Position numbers and translations under genes: made by a program. Under the pieces are notes generated by a model, which ran no database searches, was not told where the DNA came from, and saw only the letters and a program-made list of their open reading frames with translations. Of a stretch of 64,000 nucleotides of DNA, positions 58,634 to 64,000 are shown piece by piece. Source of the DNA: Ustilaginoidea virens (Eukaryota; Ascomycota; Sordariomycetes; Hypocreales; Clavicipitaceae); NCBI RefSeq assembly GCF_000687475.1, contig NC_057317.1, positions 2,356,001-2,420,000 of the forward strand, written 5' to 3'. How positions within the stretch are numbered: the stretch's first letter is position 1; each line of letters starts with the position of its first letter.

Positions 58634-59640
58634 GCAGTCAATGCCAGGCCGTCATCGTCCATGCACCACGGCACGGTGCACGGCGCACGGCGCACGGTGC
58701 AATCCCCGAACACGGACGGAAGGGCGGATAATGCTGCCTGCCTGCCTGCCTGCCATTCGTGGTGCGATGGAAATCCCAGTCGGCATGACACGGCCGCCCC
58801 TCAAGACCCCGTCACATCATTCGACGAGGTGGGGAGCTTGAGGGGCGCCCGCCGCGAGTTGCCTACCTGGATGAATCGTACCGCGCGTTTCGGAGCCGAC
58901 GAGACGGCCCTTTGTCTTTGTGGCTGACAGACCGATCCACGCGAAAAAGAAAAAAAAAAACCGAGGTTCGCTGTTCATCGACGGTGGGGCACCGGCCGGT
59001 GGTGACTCGGGCTCTCCGCTGCTGAAGTCGGTCGCCAGTCGCAAATCCCCGTGCTCCCGTGCCATCTAAACTCAGTACCGTGCCGTACCTCTTGGTAACT
59101 GATAACAGGTACCCGACCCGACCGAGGGCTTGTCGGCGAAAAGGGAGGGCAGGATGGCCCGGGGGCACCCAACCCAGGCAAGGGAGCAGCAGCCCAGCGC
59201 AACTACTGTAACCAACCGACTCTCCGACGAATCCACTCCGTGCTTTATCTGATCAAATATCCAAGGGGGTCCCAGGGTGGCCAACTGGAAGAAGAGGAGG
59301 CCAAAAGCGAGTCGACTCGATGGATCCTAGGTACCTAACCTAAGTCTGCACTGCACTGTCTAGGTACCTGGTAGGTGCTCCGTACCCCGTACTCCCAGGT
59401 ACCTTAGGTACCTACCTACCTCCTACCTACCTCCCAGCAGGCAACTCGTTGTTTCCCTACAGAAAAGACGAGACGACGGGACGGGTGGTTTAGGCAAGTG
59501 CGACGGACCGTGGCACTCGAGCATCCCTCTACGGAGTACCGACATGGCCAAGCAAGCCACGTTTAGCAAGGGGCTGACTGATTGCGCCATTAAAAGCAAA
59601 AGCATCATCTTTTTTTATAAAAAAAAAAAAAAAGAAAAAA

Positions 59641-59717
59641 AAACACACACACACACATACACACATACGCATATACACACACACACGCGCACACGCGCAC
59701 ACACACACACACACAAA
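59641..59717. repeat. CA-rich microsatellite
   Basis: Interrupted CA repeat with CATA, CGCA and CGCG interruptions, directly after poly(A) runs at about 59619-59642. Confidence 0.9.
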
Positions 59718-59995
59718 AGTGGGGCGCATAACCCGTTGGCCCCTTTGACGGCAGCAGATAAGATTAGCGTGGGTTGCGTGGGATTGCTGGGATTCAAGGT
59801 TAGCCGCAACCAGCAAGCATTCCCACGCGACGGATGACTCGCGGCCGTGCGGCATGATAGCCCTAGCAATCAGCTCTGCATCGAACACATGGCCATGCCA
59901 TGGCGAGCACCTGAGCCCACCCAAGCATCGACATTGAGCAGCGCAAGCGAGCCGCAGCCGCGCTGGGGTCGGTCTAGGTCTGGGTCTGGGTCTCG

Positions 59996-60082
59996 GTCGT
60001 GTCGTGTCGTGTCGTATCGTGTCGTGTCGTGTCGTGTCGTGTCGTGTCGTGTCGTGTCGTGTCGTGTCGTGTCGTGTCGTGC
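59996..60082. repeat. (GTGTC)n pentanucleotide array
   Basis: About seventeen GTGTC units with one GTATC variant, preceded by GGTCTG hexamers at about 59970-59994. Longest pentamer array in the window. Confidence 0.93.
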
Positions 60083-60694
60083 CGTGTGGGAGGAGGCGGC
60101 CCCCACCAGACCAGACGTCCATATCTCCGGCCACAACACGGACCCGAGATTCGCAGTTTTGGGCTGACAATATGAATCCGAGACTATATATGTTGATATA
60201 AACTCGGGGTACCCAGTTATACGTAGGGTTGCGCGCGTGGTATCATGTACCGTGAGGTCACCGGTCAAAGGTATGATTACTTCTTTGATTATGACTGACT
60301 ATCTAAAAGGAAAGAAAGGAAGCAAAAGAGGGTAATTACACGATATGGCCTTTTTGTGCGTATGCCGTTGTCACGTGCATCGGCGCAGTCGGGCCGGGCT
60401 GCCCGCGTGCCCTACCGGGCTCAGGGGTAAAGGGGCAAAAGTGGCCACATCGTGCGCAACGGGTGTGCGCGGCACATCCGTCGCAATGTGCCCAATTGTG
60501 CCCAATTGGGCACCTTGCGACAGCGATTCCGACACTGGCAGCTTCTCTTTTTATAGAAGCAAACATTGGAATCGCTAGGATGTAAGGCGCACACATAGAA
60601 AGAAAAGTGCGGCGCGGTCTCGGCAGGTTATGCCACCGATAACGCTATCGCGCCGCGCGGCCGGCTTGTATAGGCTCATACCGTACAGCCGGTA

Positions 60695-60779
60695 TGTTGA
60701 ATATCGCAGCCAAAACAAAAGGGCAAAAAGGGGGAGCAGTAAAAGCAGTAAAAGCATCAAATGCATACAATATTGAACA
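60695..60779. repeat. 85-bp segment with imperfect terminal inverted ends
   Basis: Begins TGTTGAATAT and ends ATATTGAACA, which are inverted copies with one mismatch, and is flanked on both sides by TA. It lies just beyond the copia coding end. It could be part of the element's LTR or a small independent insertion; no second LTR copy is inside the window to test this. Confidence 0.25.
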
Positions 60780-60904
60780 TAGGAAAATCCACACACTTGC
60801 CATATATAATATCACCAATACCTTCCAAACGCAGTTAGATATTGACCGGCCTCTTTACCCACCCTTCCACACGTATAACAGCCCTATTTTAGTTAACGAA
60901 GGTC

Positions 60905-63900
60905 TCTAGGGCTTTATTTGGCGTTCCCTTGGTTATTGCATCGGCGAGGTTATCATTCCTATTAATCTAGCGAATTTTATAGATTTCCCGGCGCTCGTAT
61001 AACTATTGCAAGGCTATAATATCTATTATGAGCCTCTTCTCTTTTGTAGTGCCTAGCTTGATAAGGCATTCGTATAACAAAAAAGAATCTATGCATACCA
61101 CCGTAGGAATCCTTAGTAGTCCCAACCTGCTAGTAATTATATTGAGGGTCGTGCCTATCGCATATGCGATATCGACCCCTTATACCATACTATATAGCTC
61201 CGAAGCGAGTGCGCTGCGTATCACACGCTTACTCTTTATAGAGCTATAAGTAATGATATTACCTATCAGGTTGAAGGCATTATCCGCTATATCTGCCTCG
61301 TTCCTTAGTACAATCACATAACCAATCTAGGAGCTTAAATCTTTATTATTGGCAAAGGATCCGTCAATAAATACAAAGAGTTTAGCTATAGCAAGGGCTA
61401 GATTGATATACCGTAAGCCACGATCCTGGTTATCGTATTGCTATTAAAGGCGCTTATTTAACCTCGCGATATCGTTAGGGTTAGGTTACTAGTATTATGC
61501 CGCAATAGATAGGTTAAAAAACGCCTCGGGCTGGCAGACTGTAGCCACGTAAGCACCGCGAGCGCGTTGCTCGATATAATTACGCTAGGCCGTAGGCGCA
61601 TTTTTATTGATGGTCGTAATCTTTATGCTTTGACCTTTCTGGCATAACGTTATTATGCCGTCGGTAGTAGTCGTTAGTATATATCCGTTAAATATTAGAG
61701 GTACGGTTGGTAATAGCCTCGTCTTGGGCTTGGCGTTAAAGCCTGCTTTAGTAAGCTCTAATTCTTCCCGTTAGAAGAAGGCATTATTACTTAGGCCGAG
61801 GGTATCGTCAGTCTGTATACCTACGATACCGAAGCATATAGTATCGCCAGTACGGTCAGGAACGTCAGTATCGTTAGTACGGTCATTACCGGCAGATATC
61901 AGCAAATAGGGGTCATAGGTGGATATAGTCATGCCCAACTTCTCGCGATAGTGCCGGAAGTATATCGCCCACTAGTAGGTGCCTGCCTCAGCTATTCCGT
62001 ATAGTGGCTTTACTACTTCTATGATCGTATTATTAGGGTATTAATACGCTATCTACTTAGGCAGCTTGGCGATAATCGATCTATTAAGGGTAGTAGATAA
62101 CTGTACGTAAGCCTGTATAATATTATATATCTAGAGGAATAAGCCGTGAGAGCGTTATAGTAATAGGGCTAATAATATAAGTAACCATTAATTAGCCCGT
62201 TAGATTGTAGGGGACTAAGTTAATATTAATTGCTTTTCATTATTACTATGACCTTATATAACGAGTCGTGATTTCTTATATGGCGTATCTATGCCTTTGC
62301 CCTTAATCTCTCGTACTATACGTAAGTTAAAGAGACGTTAGGCTCCATATTTACCGATATTAAAGGTAATAAATCGGAATATATCGCGGGCCTATAACGC
62401 TTCTACTTCTGTACGGTCAGACTATTCGAAGGGGTCTCCTAGGGTTATAATCTTTCCTTCCCGGCGTAATTAACTAGTAAGCTATAGGTCGGCTTACTCT
62501 TTTGCGGTTAGGAAAAAGGCATCGATAACGGTACTAAAAGCGATAGCATTAATAAGAGCCTCTTCTTAATCCTTATTGATTATAACGTCAGATACCACCC
62601 TTACTGGTGATAGTAATACTGGCTGTAACGTCGGTATCCTAGTAGGGTTAGGGCCAGGGGTTGGCGATAATGATGCCGCGGCTGCAAGTAGTCTATTAGG
62701 GGTCGGCGATAATATCTCGGCTGCAGGTATTATCGCGGCTGGAGGTGCGGCTGCAGCCGGTATCCTGACTTCTAGCCTGCCGGGGCGGGCTGGGCCTTCG
62801 GTATAAACGATATCTTCGGTATCGTCGGGGTCGTAGTTATATGGCTTAACGACCGTTAACCGGAACTTAACCAGGCTATATGGCATTTGTATAATATAGG
62901 TCTCACTATCGAGGCTGATTAGCCGGTACGGCCTATACCATCTACCTTTTTCTCTCCATACCTGTATATCTGACTGTAGGGGTAGTCGGTGGATAGGCCG
63001 TATATCCGGGCCGTTCCGTTAGGCGAGGGCATTGTAAACTTGTCGCTTAGCGAGGCATTTCCTAGCTTTATTAGTGGCCTTTCGTAACGTTAAGGCGCAT
63101 TATAATACTAATAAGCTAGGGGGTGAATCGTCCGTAAGTCGAGGATATACCCTAAAGACTAATAATATAGGCACTAGACCATTAGGTCTAGCGGAATCGT
63201 TGACAGCCTTTATAGTAAGCTGTAATTTCTATTCCTTTATTATTAGGTCGCCTACTTTATTATCAATAATGGTATAGGCTCGGCGTAATAGGGCGTAATA
63301 TCTTTCGACCTTGCCAATGCTGTTATGGGCTTCTATAGGAATTTCATCCATATTAATAGATAAAAGCCGGGCATTATAATAGAATTCAGCAGAAGTAAAG
63401 TTTGGTCCGGTATCGTAGACTATCCAATCCGGTGGGCCAAGGTAGGTATTAATCTAGTATTCCTTAAGGGCATTCCAGATATCGTGGGCCTTCTGCCTTT
63501 ATGGATTAAGAAATCTAGCTGCCTGGAAGCTTGTCGCGGTATCCATAATGTGTAATACCGGCCGATTATTAATGTGAAGGATATCGACGATAATTTTATA
63601 GTTAAATTGGCGGTTATCCTTTAGTGTGAATTTAAATCGGCTAGGTGCCTTTACGTTCATCTAGCATTAATGGCATATATAGGTGATCTTCGCGATAATA
63701 TTGCGGTCAATATCATTATAACTAGCCCGCTGAAGCAATTTAGTAAGCCTATTAATAGAGGGATGCCCGAATCGACGATAAAGCTAATAGATTTCCTATA
63801 ATAAGAGGTAGAAAGCAATAGTATCTATGGCATTAAGAGTCCACTATAGATGTCCCTATTTCCTGATAATTGGAACCTTAATATCCCCTTTAATAAGCAA

Positions 63901-64000
63901 GTTATCAATATTATCTAGCTTTACGCCTATCTTATCTATATCCATAATAGAATAGAGAAAGGGGGTACCGCTATTAAGAACGTAAAAGGGGATATTGCTA
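60905..64000 (-). pseudogene. degenerate Ty1/copia polyprotein (partial)
   Basis: Reading the minus strand from the right edge gives, in copia order: a GAG-pre-integrase segment (about 63790-63720, Phe-Gly-His-Pro-Ser), the integrase core (about 63620-63290, with Val-Asp-Ile, Tyr-Asp-Thr-Gly-Pro-Asn-Phe and Lys-Val-Glu-Arg-Tyr), a basic/Val-Lys-Pro linker, reverse transcriptase (about 62390-61780, with Gln-Thr-Asp-Asp at the catalytic site), and RNase H (about 61400-61150, with Phe-Ile-Asp-Gly-Ser-Phe-Ala). The frame is essentially collinear but broken by many stops. All stops I read are TAG or TAA, and many stand where Gln or Trp is expected. TpA is abundant while CpA and TpG are scarce; CpG remains. 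This is the signature of repeat-induced point mutation. The 5' part lies outside the window. Confidence 0.9.
60905..64000 (-). mobile_element. Ty1/copia LTR retrotransposon, RIP-degraded, right-truncated by window
   Basis: Element body inferred from the polyprotein relic; order GAG-preintegrase, integrase, RT, RNase H defines Ty1/copia rather than Ty3. Its 3' LTR should lie to the left of about 60900. Candidate LTR sequence includes a TATAAAAA box on the minus strand near 60550-60557, but no boundary can be fixed because the 5' LTR is not in view. Confidence 0.85.

Larger units (their letters stand above)
53380..60904. other. 7.5-kb region with no recognised gene
   Basis: No protein family recognised in any frame. 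The longest frames (for example about 57385-58179 plus, with Cys runs from CTG triplets) are low-complexity. The region holds pentamer arrays at 53615-53652, 55330-55386, 58598-58633 and 59996-60082, repeated GGGACTCGGGGCTCGG words at 55043-55083, a CTG-triplet run near 57562-57592, a CA-rich tract at 59641-59717, TACGGAGTA motifs near 58283-58310 and 58450, and an ACCTAGGTACC cluster at 59329-59435. Non-coding RNAs or small secreted proteins cannot be excluded. Confidence 0.55.

Overview
The window is nuclear DNA of a filamentous ascomycete, most likely a sordariomycete and probably hypocrealean. Genes carry short GT...AG introns (about 50-200 nt) and match Pezizomycotina families. Intergenic DNA is rich in homopolymers and microsatellites, and the right edge holds a Ty1/copia element with RIP-like decay (C-to-T changes at CpA). 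The species cannot be named from this sequence.

Layout. 1-4.3 kb: no gene seen. 4.35 kb: a possible RidA-like 3' fragment (-). 4.8-5.7 kb: 20S proteasome beta-6 (-), divergent from a four-exon phosphatidylinositol 4-kinase STT4 (+, 6.1-12.1 kb). 12.5-14.8 kb: a five-exon Mn-type cation diffusion facilitator (-). 14.8-20.7 kb: long intergenic region with short repeats. 20.7-23.6 kb: low-complexity protein of unknown function (+). 24.4-25.1 kb: lumazine synthase (-). 25.9-28.7 kb: MutL homologue of MLH2 type (+). 30.8-34.7 kb: FLC/Pkd2-type TRP-like membrane protein (+). 35.9-38.1 kb: REX1-type exoribonuclease (-). 38.9-40.7 kb: F-box-like protein (+). 41.1-42.3 kb: cystathionine gamma-lyase (-). 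43.5-46.6 kb: CTP synthase in 17 coding exons (+). 47.5-49.1 kb: Zn2Cys6 regulator (+). 49.6-50.7 kb: ribosome biogenesis factor RPF2 (-). 51.3-53.4 kb: peroxisomal import receptor PEX5 (+). 53.4-60.9 kb: no gene recognised, repeat-rich. 60.9-64.0 kb: degenerate copia polyprotein (-), running off the window.

The genes are mainly housekeeping (proteolysis, lipid signalling, metal transport, riboflavin, sulfur and pyrimidine metabolism, RNA processing, peroxisome import) and do not form a biosynthetic cluster or defence system. Neighbours alternate between divergent pairs with shared upstream regions and convergent pairs. I found no tRNA, rRNA or CRISPR.

The observation most worth following is the CTP synthase gene. 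Its first third is cut into tiny exons. Two are exactly 9 nt and in frame, and they encode active-site residues, including the equivalent of E. coli Lys40. Skipping either would give an in-frame but probably inactive subunit. Other points of interest are two families of short palindromic intergenic motifs, several unrelated pentanucleotide arrays concentrated at 47-60 kb, and the RIP-like decay of the copia element.
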